Assembly: GCF_026745355.1 (NCBI RefSeq)
Contig: NC_079209.1
Location: forward strand, 41,011,035 to 41,075,034
Reading direction: 5' to 3'
Source of the DNA: Beta vulgaris subsp. vulgaris
Lineage: Eukaryota; Streptophyta; Magnoliopsida; Caryophyllales; Amaranthaceae
DNA: 64,000 nt
The translations under genes were made by a program, and so were the position numbers. Each line of letters opens with the position of its first letter. The first letter of the stretch is position 1. Positions 12,099-23,879 of this stretch are shown here, piece by piece. The notes under the pieces are model-generated. The model did not search any database and was not told the origin of the DNA. It saw only the letters and a program-made list of their open reading frames with translations.

Positions 12099-14479
12099 TC
12101 AATTGAAACCTACAGCCTCATACAACATGGCACAAAGTTGAGCTCTCCTAGTCCATTCATCTAGCACGGGCTCCTTTGCGACCCTGCATCAAGGCAAATT
12201 GTAGTCAGTTGGAGTTTGCACAAATCAAACAAAATATAAGCAGATGAGAAATAAGGGTATAGGACAAACCCATAAAGATTGAGCACTTTCAATATAGCTT
12301 CATGAGCCTTTTGGTCCTGATGGAGACAAAAGAAATCCATCACAATAGTAATAAATATGGAAATCCATCACATAAGTGAATAATTTTAAGCTAATTATGC
12401 AATTTCGAGGCACAACCTCTTTGTTTCTCCTATCTTGTTCTTTTTACCATTAGTTAGTGAGTTTAAAAAGTTGTTAATAAAACTAGCTAATCAAATATGT
12501 ACTGTTCTTTTTTCTACTTTATTTGATCCTCTGACTGTTGCAATTCCTTTTTTAGTGGAATCTTTGCACAAGTTGACAGTAATATTATAGCTTTAAAAGG
12601 AATATAGTTTTGTCTTATGACTAATGTTGGCCCAAAATGGGGAATATTTGCGAGAAACCACCTTCTAAATTATCCTTTATGAAGAAAATTACTGTCTTCT
12701 TTTTTTATTTAGTCATAAACCACCCTATATATACTTTTTTAAGTTCCACGACCATATACAAGTTCACATTGATAACAAACATTCTTCATGAAGTCGGAAA
12801 CAATAGTGACAGGCTTAGCGATAATAATAAAAATGATGAATTGAGATTCATACTTTGAGTTAGGTTGTTTCCCACAAGTGCGTTATTAATAGACTTTAAT
12901 CCCATTACAAATGCAATGATGGTGACTCACACTACTATAACACAACCTTTAGAGATGCAGATATATAATCATACAATGGTGCTTTCATCATCACTCATGC
13001 ATCATAGATGTTAGTATTATGCCTCCCTGTGCTACTGGAAAAAGCAGCAACAGAAGAGGTGCAGAAGTTACCATAACAAACTCAGAAAAGCAATGCGAGT
13101 TGAAGGAGAAAAATCTCCAAGGAAGAGCCGCTGCTGCACTAGAGCAGGAAGAACTGCTGCTGCACTAGAGCAGGAAGAACTTCGGCAACTGCATCAAAGG
13201 AGCAGCAGCATTCACTGCAGCTTGACGAGGGCGGTACCGCCCTCCAACAGCACCAAAAACACCACGTCATAGAGGGGAAGATTTGTGGGTTTGAAGAGAC
13301 AAAAATGAAGGTTTTAGTTCGATCATTGTGACCTTAAATCAGAGAAGTAAATAAAAATTGAGCTTTAACATTCATCATAGTCTAGCTAGTCAATGAACAG
13401 AACAATTAGACTAGTATAACACTATCACAAACCAAACAATCATACAAGTGAGTACACTGAGAGTAGCATCAGATATGCGGTGTGCTTTAATACACTTTTA
13501 CTCAAAACACTACATCATCAATTTTCATAAACAAGATTCTAGATTTATGTATCTTTCTCAGAAAATTATTCATCATCAACAAATTCTAGCCCAATCATCT
13601 AATTTTCTAATTATATTGACATCTAGTCTTTTTAAGTACTAAAAACTGATCTTTCACACGCTACTAATCCTTCATTAGCAAGGGTTTGATAAATAAAAGT
13701 AAACAAGTTAAACACTTAATGATAACCAACTATTTGCATGAAGTGTTGTTTTTCAAGTTAATTTCATCACTATCAGATTGCATCACCTTCTTGCTGCTAG
13801 GCTATTCTACAATTTTCAAAGGTATTTTTTTATTGACAGATTCTTTCGCGATGAATTTGAGAAACATGAGAGAAAACAGAAAGTTCTGAAACCCTAATCA
13901 CAAATATCATGAGGGAATCTAATACCAGAATGGCGAATCGAGGTGAGAGAGAAAGTCTTTCAATCAGAGAAAATCCTGAAAAAACAAAAAAAAAACCTAA
14001 AATACAACAACAATGCTAAGCAGCAACAATGCTGTCAAATTATGACAGGAGATGTTTCACTCAAGCCCCAAAAAAATGGAAAAAAGAAAAGGTAGAAGTG
14101 ATAACACCTTATCTTAACATGGGATGCAGTAGAATCGTAAAGATATTTGACTCTCGAATCTGTCGAAGCTCGAGAAAGTGCTTCTTTAGGACTAGAAACT
14201 ACTTCATCATCTATGCTGATCGAGCTTACTCTTCAAATCATCTGGCAAAGCCTGCAGATAATAAGATATGGTAACTGGAGACTAGAGAGAAACACATCCT
14301 AGCCAAAAACCACAGAAGAGTTATATAAGAACGAATACCAAGACATCGTTTACAAGCTTCTCCAGCTGGATTTGTTCTATGTAAGTACGTGAAACATAAG
14401 AACCATCTAAACCCAGCTGCTCCGCTACAAACTTGACATATACCGATCTCTTCCTTGAACCTTCACAAAATGACAAGCA
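12099..14479 (-). pseudogene. Captured gene fragment with intron-exon structure inside CACTA 1
   Basis: Four exon-like pieces lie on the minus strand. Exon 14479-14339 follows a pyrimidine-rich AG acceptor, is 141 bp (47 open codons) and includes FVAEQLGLDGSYVSRTYIEQ, then a GT donor. A 22-bp piece, 14251-14230, sits between CTGCAG and GTAAGC. Piece 12316-12270 (DQKAHEAILKVLNLYG) ends at a GTTTGT donor and is followed by an 86-bp intron and exon 12183-12099 (VAKEPVLDEWTRRAQLCAML), which ends in TGA. The codons stay in frame across the last intron. I do not recognise the donor gene. Upstream, about 15340-15200, a CT-rich stretch could be its leader. Confidence 0.55.
12360..14229. other. Interior of CACTA 1 without clear coding
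   Basis: AT-rich, intron-like DNA. A 24-bp direct duplication (GCTGCTGCACTAGAGCAGG) lies near 13130-13170, inside a GC-richer island (13030-13270). The short reading frames here show no codon or domain signal. Confidence 0.4.
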
Positions 14480-15573
14480 CTGAAAATCTGATAACATGAC
14501 TATAAGCCTACAACTACATAGGTCACGTAACTTTAAGAAAACATTACATTGTTACAGCCCGGGACAACAGAACCTTGCAGAAGACAACAACAAGGAATTC
14601 ATATTTAAAAACCAACATTAAACAATTCTAAGCTTCAACAAAATTCAAATTTGCAGAAAATCTAAAAATTAAATACCTGAAATTGAAACCATATGAAACA
14701 TTGCCACATAAGTAAGATGGGGATGGGAGAGCAGAGCTTTCATAAATAGTCAACTTAACCTCTAATAACAAGACAAGATCAAGAACTATAAAAAAAGGGA
14801 GGGAGGAGATTCAAATTTCAAGGTACTGTTATGGTTCCTCACCAAATTCTGCAAAAGCTGCATTAATTATTAACATTTTAATTACCTATTCAAAAAAACA
14901 TGGCATATCATTTTAGCTTCACCACACTTAAGTGATTAAAAAAAAACTACCGAGCTCTATCAACTAAGAATTTTCAAAAAAAAAAAAATAACAGAATAAA
15001 AAAGCAGAGCAAATTCTATGATTCTGAACTATAAACAATTCAGCAATGCTTTCAAATCAAAAAACATGATAGCAAGAAAATCACAGTTTGAAATAGCAAG
15101 AAAATAACAAACTTAGAGAGAAAATGGTAGAAACGACCCGACAACCTTATACACAATATGAGCAACTTGTTTCCACGACCTTCAATCATTATCTTCTTCA
15201 TCATCAACGTCGTTATCATCACCCTCGTCGTCGCTGATTATCGGATTTCTAAGGTTTTCAGTGCGCGAAGGAAGTTGCGAGAAGGGAGGCGTTGGAGAGA
15301 AGGGAGGTGGGAAATTAGGGATTTGAGGGGTTGAAAAAATGAGGCGTTAAAGGTTTTTTTTTTTAAAGCAACGAGGAGATAATGAGTGGAGAGGGTATAA
15401 CTTGAACGGGTTAAATGACTCAAATGCTCCGTTTGAACGGAGCATTTGACTAAAATGTTAAATTTGGCGTTCTTTTTTCTTTTATTTCTCAATTTTGTAA
15501 TTTCAAATGCTCCATTTTTATAAAAACCAAAGCATTTGTAATGTAGCAAAAGAGCATTTTTCCACTAGTGGTG

Positions 15574-18500
15574 CAAAAGCCTGATTATAAGGGTTCGATA
15601 AGGTAAAGTAGAGATCCCTGATTTTGTCTTCTTGTTTTATATGCTCAGGAAACTCGTTAGTGGAAGAATGATCATTGCTAACAGAGGAAGGTTGATTCAT
15701 TAAAAGGATGGTTATTTGCAAATTAACATATTTCCCTCCTTCAGACTATTTCATCACACTTACTTATTGAGTGCTTCCCTCTGCATCATAAAGAAGAGAA
15801 GTCAAGTTAGCAAGAGAATGGAGTCTGATGAGGATATGGATTCATATTGAGGAAGTCTAAAATAAATTCATGAGGAAAGAAAGGCAAATTAGTCCCAGAA
15901 GTAGATGGTGAACTTGATGAAGAATGTTTGCATACAAACGTAATCAAAAGCTCAGTATTGCTCCTTAAGGGTGTGACCTCTAAAGGAGTAACATCTTTTG
16001 GATCCTCACTCCCAGCAATAGAAGATGTTGCTTCAACATCGATTGAATTAGTATTTAGGCTCGTAACTTCAACATCTAAAGAACATGGCTCCAAGGGATC
16101 CTTATTAAACTGATGAAAGGAATCTTCATCAGGAGAATCCACGTGGAGATGATCAACCTCTTCCAACTGAGGGGAAGTACTTCCTTCCAAAAGGAAAGTG
16201 GCCACATTCCCAACTGGGGGTAGCATGACTTGAAGAAAGAGGAGAAGGATTGAGAACATATTCATCAACCAGGCCACCCATTGAATTTAATGTTGGGTCA
16301 ACTGCTTTCAAAGCACCGAGTGAAGGATGGCTGGTAAGGCTACGAGGTGATAACTTCTCAGAAGAAGGATCATTAGTAATCTTGAGCTCAATGTTAACAA
16401 CACCAGAAGTACCTGGGATTAAATAATCAGCATTCCAAACAAAAAGTGAAACTTCTTATAAAAAGAGTAAAGATGGTATTCATACTTGCTTTAACTCCTG
16501 GGAGTTTCCTTTTGAAAATTGCAGATATGAGCTTGGTATCATCTTCATCAGAAGAGATAATGTATTGTGGTACCTCTAAAGAAGCTTTCAACTTATGACA
16601 TTTTCTATTGGAATATCTCAAAGGCTTGGAGGTAGAGAGGTAGCTATAGGCCCCGTTTGACAAATAGAGTTTAGAGTTTAGCGGTTAGAGTTTAGAGTTT
16701 GCTGTTAGAGTTTTCACTTTTTGTTCAGCAGATTTGACTGCTGATTTGACAACTTTTGTTTATAAATGTGTTTGGTAACAATTAACTGATTGCTAAAAGC
16801 TTATTGCCATTTGTTTGTGTGAAATGACATTTATACACATTTCAATACATGTGTGTAGCATTATTATTAGAGGCAAAAAAGTCATTGAACATATATTTAC
16901 CTAATCCTCTAAAGAAAAAGCTCCCATTATGAGCTTTTTCATTTTGAGAGTTTTTATTCCAAAACTCTCTCTAAAACTCTCTTTTACCAAACACCCCTTT
17001 TACAGTTTTTGACTAGTCAAAACTCTGAAAGTGGTCCAAAACTCTCTTTTTGCTCCAAAACTCTAGTTGCCAAACACCCCCATAGCCTCTTTTTCTGGCA
17101 GCTTTCTTGAGAGGGTCAATTTGATCCATTGATCCCATGGACTGCGTATCCCTGGAAGTAGAGAGATAATTGTACAAGCTCTTTTTCTTGCAACTCTCTT
17201 ATAAGGGTCAATCCGCTCCATTAGTCCCATGGGCTGGATGTCTTCTGCATTTTGGACATCTCCATAGGAAGTCTCCTGATCATAAGCAGCATCTCCATCT
17301 TCAGAAGAAGCAAGAGACTGGACCGTTTGCTGTATAGTGGCCCAGTAGAGCTTCTCATACTTAGAATTTGTTTCCAAGCCATCAAACACTCTTAGCTTTT
17401 TCTTGCTAGCTTTAGCTGAAGTACAACAAAAAGTATAAGGAAAATTTAGTAGTAATCACTCCTACCAAACGTTATACAAATAACTAAGGAGAGAAATTAC
17501 TTACATCCTAAGGAAAGCTGATCCTTAAAGCTTGTCAAGGCATCAAAATAGGTTGAATTGTCTAGGAATACATGATCCCACCACAGATGGAAACCTCAAA
17601 CAACTTTAGTGATCCACTTCCAAGGATAGATGAACATGGAATTAAGGTTGAGAGTCTTACTTTGGAGAGCTCTACCCTCTTTAAAACGACCCTTGGAGGT
17701 CCAAGGATCATTGCGGGTCAAGAATTAAGGTATAGCTAGTGGTTGGACCAATTCGAATTGTCTAGCTACTAGTTGTGGATTATTGGCCTGGCTTCAAAGC
17801 CAAAATATTCAGGCTCAGCAGCTATTAAATCCCTAGACCTATGAACACTACTCCAAAAGTTTCCACTCTATAAGGAACTAGAGTGGATGTTTTGTAGCCA
17901 AGTATGCATAGCTTGATGGCGCCAGGTTCCGTTTTCAACAAAAACATCCATTTTGCCCCAAAAAACCTTCTGGATGCCAAGATTGGACTTAAAAACCAAC
18001 AAGTACAAGAAGATCAAGCATGGATGCCAAACCTCATCTGAACATACAAGATAAAAGCTGACCGCAACATAACAGCTACAATCTTCAAGACTAGACAAAA
18101 TTAGAAGGGGATCAAAAGAAAGATCTTCTTCCTCTGAACCCTTAGGATCTTTAAAAGCGGAAGGGGGAATGAGACCCATCAGACGAGGAAGGTACATGTG
18201 GCCCCAACAAGTCAGAAGCTATAGGGGTCCAAATTCCTTGTCAGTAAAGAATATGGGGGATTAAGAGGTATGAATTTCAAAACCTTTAAAATACTCTCTA
18301 CTCCTAAAGAGACATCCATAAAGTTGTCCTAATAAAATAGGAGGCAAAGCTACTTCTTCAGAAGTAAAGGAGATATTAACAACTAGAGATAGTTATAATG
18401 ATACTACTCCTTCAGCTCTAGACATCATTAATTTAGAAAATACAAAAGTAAGAAAAAGTACTTCCGCCTGAGAAGTAATTTCCTCACTAGAATCCTTATT

Positions 18501-19284
18501 CATGAAGAAATCAACAAAATTCTGAAAGCCACATTTGCTAGCACTAACAGTAGGACTGATAATATCGCAAAAGGTTGATAAACATTGGTTGTATAGTTAA
18601 TTATGTTCTTTAACATGGTGAAATATAGGAAGTCCAATTCCATATTTACGTGTTTGAGAAGTCTCAGTAATGAAGGCAATATCATCTAAGGTCACAGTCA
18701 TTGGTCCCCACTGGAACAAGAAGTAGATGATTGTAGTGTCCTAACAAACTAATAAAGTAGTGAACATAGCCCCATCAAAGGGAATGGTTTCATAAGAAGA
18801 TCGTCTCAATAAAGGCAGTATTTTGTTCTTGGACCATTTGTCATAAAAAGGTTTCATCCTCAGAAACCATGCTCGAAAACCATGCTCTTGCATCCACCCT
18901 CAAAATCAATCCTTTGAAAGGGTTGCTAGCTAGAGGTCAATTCAAGTTTGGGAGTGTTATTGGGGGAAATGGAAGTGTTCTCAGCTTATTATCCTCTAAG
19001 ATAATATTGTCCAAAAACGTATAATATTTCTACTCTAAGATAAGTTGACGCTTCGGTTTTTGAACCTTGAAAGGAAAACAAGGACTAATAGTGGTAATTC
19101 TGTCCTCCAAACGAGTATCAGAGTCATTGCTTTTGTTCACATACCAAAACACTTGAGAGTTATAAGTCTCAAGGTTCATTCTAATGGCATTGCATAATTG
19201 ATGGGCTGCTTCAGATTGCACGGCATCACATTTTTAAGCAAGTACTTCATGAATCTCATCTTCACGAACTCTTTCATTAGACAT
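15574..19284 (-). pseudogene. Tat antisense ORF with plant mobile domain (PMD)-like protein, broken
   Basis: The likely start is the ATG at 19284 (MSNERVREDEIHEVLA). The frame then runs leftward with two in-frame stops and several frameshifts. The PMD hallmark lies near 18710-18640 on the minus strand, where an FLFQWGPMTVTLDDIAF block matches the 'W/GxxTVTLxDV' core of the plant mobile domain; it is preceded by MKPFYDKWSKNKILPLL. Weaker blocks follow at 18197-17868, 17389-17083 and 16649-16427, and a Ser/Asp-rich tail at 16277-15807. A MITE and CACTA 1 interrupt it. PMD proteins occur both as host genes (MAIN/MAIL family) and inside plant TEs. Antisense ORFs between pol and the 3' LTR are known in Tat elements. 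The function here is unknown. Confidence 0.65.
16650..17082. mobile_element. Tourist/PIF-Harbinger-like MITE, 433 bp
   Basis: Left end GCCCCGTTTGACAAATAG, right end the reverse complement of GGGGTGTTTGGCAACTAG, with TAG on both sides (16647-16649, 17083-17085). It has no coding capacity and contains repeated TTAGAGTTT and AACTCT words. It interrupts the antisense PMD frame, which resumes on both sides. Confidence 0.75.
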
Positions 19285-19532
19285 GGTGAATTGGAGTTTG
19301 GTGATGATTGTGAATTCACAAAGAAAGATAATAAAATTGCCTGAAGAATCTTTAATTTTTCCTAAAATCCTTGAAAAAGGTATTAATGGGGAAGACAACC
19401 AAAATGAAGCAATAAAAGAAGAAAACATGTGCTGAATGCGTGGTATGTTTCATTTCGTGTCATATTTTATTGGGCCATGTTAAAACCAAGTTTTCATAAA
19501 TTAAAAGGCAAAGTCCTGAAGTCATATTAAAG

Positions 19533-19648
19533 AAGCCCCTTTCAAAGGGTGCGTGATTTAGAAGCCCGTTCCAAATGGTGCGTGACTTAGAAGCCCATTT
19601 CAAAATGTGCGTGACTTAAAAGCCCATTCTAAAGAGTGTATAACTTCT
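19533..19648. repeat. Four tandem 29-bp repeats upstream of a TATA box
   Basis: Units start at 19533, 19562, 19591 and 19620. Each begins AAGCCC and contains a GTGCGTGACTTA-like core; the fourth unit is the most diverged. They lie between the start of the antisense PMD frame (19284) and the TATA box at 19675, so they are placed like promoter elements. Confidence 0.8.
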
Positions 19649-19674
19649 CAGTTTCCAGAAGACGATAAAAATCT

Positions 19675-19684
19675 CTTTATAAAA
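19675..19684 (+). promoter_or_regulatory. TATA box upstream of the acidic ORF
   Basis: CTTTATAAAA followed by an AUG-free, CT/CA-rich stretch to 19776. With the Tekay insertion removed, the first ATG (30693) is about 105 nt downstream, a usual plant leader length. This is inference from sequence. Confidence 0.5.
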
Positions 19685-19776
19685 AGGGGTAAGTGTAATA
19701 ACACCAAAACATTACCGATCTCTTGATCAACCCCTTCAATCTTTTATCTCCCAAAAAACCTCTCTCAAAAAACCCT

Positions 19777-22308
19777 TGTAATCCCCCACAATTTTAAAAG
19801 ATTTTCATAAATATATTAAAGTATTTATGTAATTATAGTTAAATCCAAATGAGTTTGGAAAATGATTTGACTTTTAAAAAGGGTTGACTATTTTAAAAGT
19901 CAACTAGAAATATTTTTCATAGCTTAATAAAATTTGTGATATTTTAATTAAGCATGTTTTAAGTAAGAGTTTAATTATTAAAAGCATATTTGAAAAGAAA
20001 ACTTAATGGAATCAAAACCCCAAAGGTAATAAAAAGGGAAAGGATAATTTGATGACTAAAGTCCTAATAAGCCCATCTTGTTAGTCATCAAAGTTTAATT
20101 ATTGAAATCTCTTTTCCTAAGCCCAAAAGGATTAGCCTATTTAAATATCCTAAAAACCCAAATATTTTGCCCTACACTCTATTTTCTCTCTCCTCCCTTG
20201 CACGTGATTCTAAATTTCTTTCTCTCTCATCCGGCTTTTCACTCTCTCTTTTCTTCTTGAGCGTGAGTTTCATATTTTCCTCTCAAAAATTATTTCTTCT
20301 TCGCTAAGTAACGTTTCTTGTTGAACAAGAAACGTCACAAAACCTTGATTGAACCAAGAAAGCTGCTGCCGCCACCTCCTTGCTGCCGTCACAGCCTTCG
20401 GCGCTTTCCTTCCTCTTATTTCGGTTGTTTTTCCTTTCTTCTCCCTTAAGATTCCATTAAAGTCCTAATTTTTATTGTTATTTTATTACTATTTACATGT
20501 TTATGATTTAAGTTATTATTTATTATGAAGAATTTAGTTTCAGTTTTCATATGTATAAAAGTATTAATTTCAGATTTATTATTTTCAGTTTTAATCATGA
20601 AAGATATGGTTTTTAGGGTTCTATATCACTAGAAACTATATATTTAAAGTATGAATATGAATTTTGAGTAGAAGATGATTTTTATACGCATTTAAAATAT
20701 TTTCAGAAGGTTTAGAAAATTTTATAAATGCTGGAAATTCATAAAGTTAGTATTTTAAGGGTTTTAATGATTTTTAATCACTAGAATAGTTGTACTATAC
20801 TAGGGATTAAAGATAACGAGAGTTTAAATTATAAAAATGATTTTTAAAGACGTTTAAAAGGGTTTGGGACGTTTTTAAAGTTGCTGTATTTTTTTTTAGT
20901 TCAAGTATTTACTTGGTATTTTATTGTTCTAGGCGGAGAATTCATAGTAGGGGACTTTTAGATCGAAAAAGTGGCCTACCGTTGCGTTTATACAAGGTAC
21001 GTACATAAGTCTACGTGCTATATGGTTAGAAACATGCCTTAGGGATGTTTTTATTTATTAGTATCATGTATAGGACCTTGTTGTTCATATATATGAGTTA
21101 CTGAATTTATTTTACATGATATTTTGCCTATGTGCTACATGTATACTAGAAGTAGTTATGAATATGTATGTTTGTATGGAAGTTTGATGCAAACAAATAA
21201 GTTCAGTTCATGTATTAATTCGTGAGGGAATTAATGTAAGTAAGTTGAATCATGTGTTACATAGATTCATGAGTTTCATTCAATTGTCTTATAAGAACCG
21301 TAGATCTTATTTGGTAATTATGAGTTATACATATATAAAGGTACAGTTTACTGTTGGCTAGGTTCAACAGGCAAGATAGTAAAGAATAAAAGAAGTTAAA
21401 AGAGTCTTGATTGATAAGTTGTGAACACTTGTTGATTCTAGGATTAAAAAGGAGTTTTGTGATGTTATGTGATTATTAGTTGTGAGTGTTATGTGCTTGG
21501 TGGGTGTCAAAACAAGTATAAAATGAATGCAACGTAAAGTGAAACGAGAATAGGTTATAGACTTTAGACTGGTGCACGTCTAGAGTTGGACATTAAGGGT
21601 TGGAGTACATGGTGGTAGCCCATGGCTTTCCTGGGATTGGATTGATCACCTTTCCTCTTTAGCTCAAAGGTTCCTCGATATCGCAGGTCAATTTGGTTTA
21701 CGGAGTCATGACCGTATTTCCTATTTCAGTATAGACAACTCGTCCCATAACTATTCCATTTAGAGAAGAAATAAAAGTTAGAGTCTAGTTCAGTAAAAGT
21801 CATCTGCAGTTTGTTATATGCTTATTATTATTTATTTCTGCAAGTCGTGTTGTAGTATCATGCTTAGGATTATTTATGTCTGATATGTAGTACTCAGCTT
21901 TGCTGATTACGTGCTTGTCTGTGTTTGTGATCATGGCTTTGCCTATTGATCCTGTGGTGATCCTTCGGGGGAGCAGAGTCAAGATAGCATTGACATTACA
22001 GGTTCGAAGATGCATACCATTGGGGAATCTGGAATGGAGAGGCGTTTGTGACCTTAATATTATTTAAGTTATTTTCGTAGGAACATCTTTACTTAAGTTT
22101 GAGGTTTTTAGTTGGTGTGCTTTAGTTTCCAAACAGTTGTCATTTATTTCATAAGTTTAATAAAGTTGATTTTATTTTAGTAAATTGTTTTCCGCTACAA
22201 AATTCTGAGTAAGCCGAAACGTTATCACACGGGCGATAATGCCTGGGTAGTTCTCTAGATTTGTTATAAAAGTATTTTCCAGAAAGAGAGAAGTATCGGG
22301 GAGTTACA
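19777..22308 (+). repeat. 5' LTR of Tekay element, 2532 bp
   Basis: Starts TGTAATCCCCC and ends GAGTTACA, followed by the PBS. It holds 615 bp (about 20991-21605) absent from the 3' LTR. A TATA-like CTATTTAAATATC lies near 20140, followed by a CT-rich stretch that is a likely transcription start region. Short ORFs in it are not coding. Confidence 0.95.
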
Positions 22309-22311
22309 AAG

Positions 22312-22325
22312 TGGTATCTGGGAGC
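22312..22325 (+). promoter_or_regulatory. Primer binding site of Tekay element
   Basis: TGGTATCTGGGAGC, three bases after the LTR end. It is a variant of the initiator methionine tRNA primer site, close to TGGTATCAGAGC with a few changes. Confidence 0.85.
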
Positions 22326-23001
22326 TTTAGGTTAGTTTAAGACTTATAGGCGCCTAACTACCTAGCTTATTAGTTATTTGGAGGAAACCTTAGTATGCTC
22401 CTACGTTTCATTTCGAAAAGTGAGACAAAATATTTTGAGGATCAAATTTTTTTTTAGAACCGAAATTTTTTCGGAATGAGGTTCGAAAATCTTGTTTTCC
22501 GAAATTAGAGGAGTTCGAATTTTTTTTGGAAATTTTTATAAGCCGAATAAAAAAAAATAAATTTTTTTTGGTCGAATAAAATTTTTCGAATGTCTTAGGA
22601 CCGAAAGTTTATTAGGAATTTTTTTTTTTAGGCACAAAAGTAATGTTATTTATAAAAAGTGTCTGCATTAGTTTCATGCCTTTAAGGTATAGTATTGCAT
22701 TGTGAGAATGGGTAGTATAAGAAGGGCATATAGGATAGAAATATTATATGCCTGCATTGAAAAAAAAAAAATTTGTTCAGCATCATCATTATTTTCTTTC
22801 CTGCAAATAAGTGCATTATTATTTTTCTTCCCTGCTAACGATGCATGAATGTTTTTCTTCCCTGCTAATTGTTATATCCTTCTTGCCTGCTAAGGTGTTA
22901 TATTTTACATGCCTTTGTTTTGTTTACCCTTTGATTGTTGGTGGGAACATGCTAGGAAGAGTGCTAAACCTTTTGGTCTATTGTGTTGTAGCTCTACGAT
23001 T
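22326..23001 (+). other. Tekay leader, T-rich
   Basis: No gene seen. It contains long T and A runs (22446-22640), repeated TTTTTCGAA-like words and four spaced copies of a CCTGCTAA/CCTGCAAA-type word at about 22800-22900. Confidence 0.6.
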
Positions 23002-23394
23002 ATGGCTGCAAATCTAGGAAACTATTTTAACCCCATCGTTCTGACTGACGATGAAGCCGACGACCATCATCCACCCATTGACCATAGGGAATATGAAGAA
23101 CTGCATTGGATAATGCGTTGCATCTTGAGAAGACACTATGCTAGGGATGATGAAGGCATCATAGAGATGGATCATGCTAGAGGTACTACTAGGGAAGACA
23201 TATATGATGCATGTATGAGGATTGAATCTGAACCTGAAGAAGACTTGGACACCATACCTACTAGACAGTCTAAGAGCAAGAGAAAATTCGTTGACTACTA
23301 TGAGACTGAAGAAGAGGATGAAGCTAGTGATGAAGACTTCGTACCTCAACAATATAAGGAAGAAAAGGATAAGGATGGCAATGTAGTGCCATAG
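23002..23394 (+). CDS. Small acidic pre-gag ORF of the Tekay element (130 aa)
   Basis: An open frame from ATG 23002 to TAG 23394 in the leader between PBS and gag. The product is strongly acidic, with a patch of basic residues (RQSKSKRKFVDYY) followed by an acidic run (ETEEEDEASDEDF). It has no transmembrane segment or known motif. It ends about 490 bp before the gag start. The frame could begin further upstream at 22909, but ATG 23002 (MAANLGNYF) is the better start because the upstream codons are hydrophobic and low in complexity. I do not recognise a family. It may be a leader ORF of this lineage or a chance frame; its bias toward D/E/K codons speaks for real coding. Confidence 0.5.
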   Translation: MAANLGNYFNPIVLTDDEADDHHPPIDHREYEELHWIMRCILRRHYARDDEGIIEMDHARGTTREDIYDACMRIESEPEEDLDTIPTRQSKSKRKFVDYYETEEEDEASDEDFVPQQYKEEKDKDGNVVP

Positions 23395-23879
23395 GTTATA
23401 TACATATAGATATTTTTGTTTTTTTATATAGACGTACATAAGGTTTTAGTTATAAGAATAATGTTGGGTATGTGCCAACAAGACAAAAGTGTTTTATAGA
23501 ATTACCATTTTAGGAAAATATATATACTAGTGTGTTATTTTATTTCACATTTTTTTTCCCTTCTATGGAAGAATAAAAATATAGTTTGTTTAATTCAAGG
23601 AGTAAGAATTCAATTTTGGGCACGTAATGGGAAATATTTTTCTATTTACTTATTTATTTTCGTTATGTGATTACAATTTTCTTGCTCAATATCATGTGAA
23701 TATGAGTTTATTTACGTGAACAACTATATGAATATTAGTGAACATTCCATGTTGAAACTTAGTGAAATTGTATGTTGATGCGATCTTTAATGATCAAATT
23801 AAGTATTGCCTTGCTTAGATGAATATGTAAGTTTCTGGAACCTGAGTAGAGTTATATTACTTTCAGGTCCCGAAGTAGA
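23395..23879 (+). other. AT-rich spacer between pre-gag ORF and gag
   Basis: No coding signal. AT-rich leader sequence ending GTCCCGAAGTAGA before the gag ATG. Confidence 0.6.

Larger units (their letters stand above)
11531..15570. mobile_element. CACTA element 1, non-autonomous, 4040 bp
   Basis: The left end is CACTAGTAGAAAAA and the right end is the reverse complement of CACTAGTGGAAAAA. A 3-bp TSD, GTG, lies on each side (11528-11530 and 15571-15573). Both ends carry inverted and direct copies of a subterminal word around AAATGCTCCGG. No CACTA transposase is recognisable. The interior has exon-like pieces on the minus strand (separate entry). The element splits the Tat antisense frame. Confidence 0.92.
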
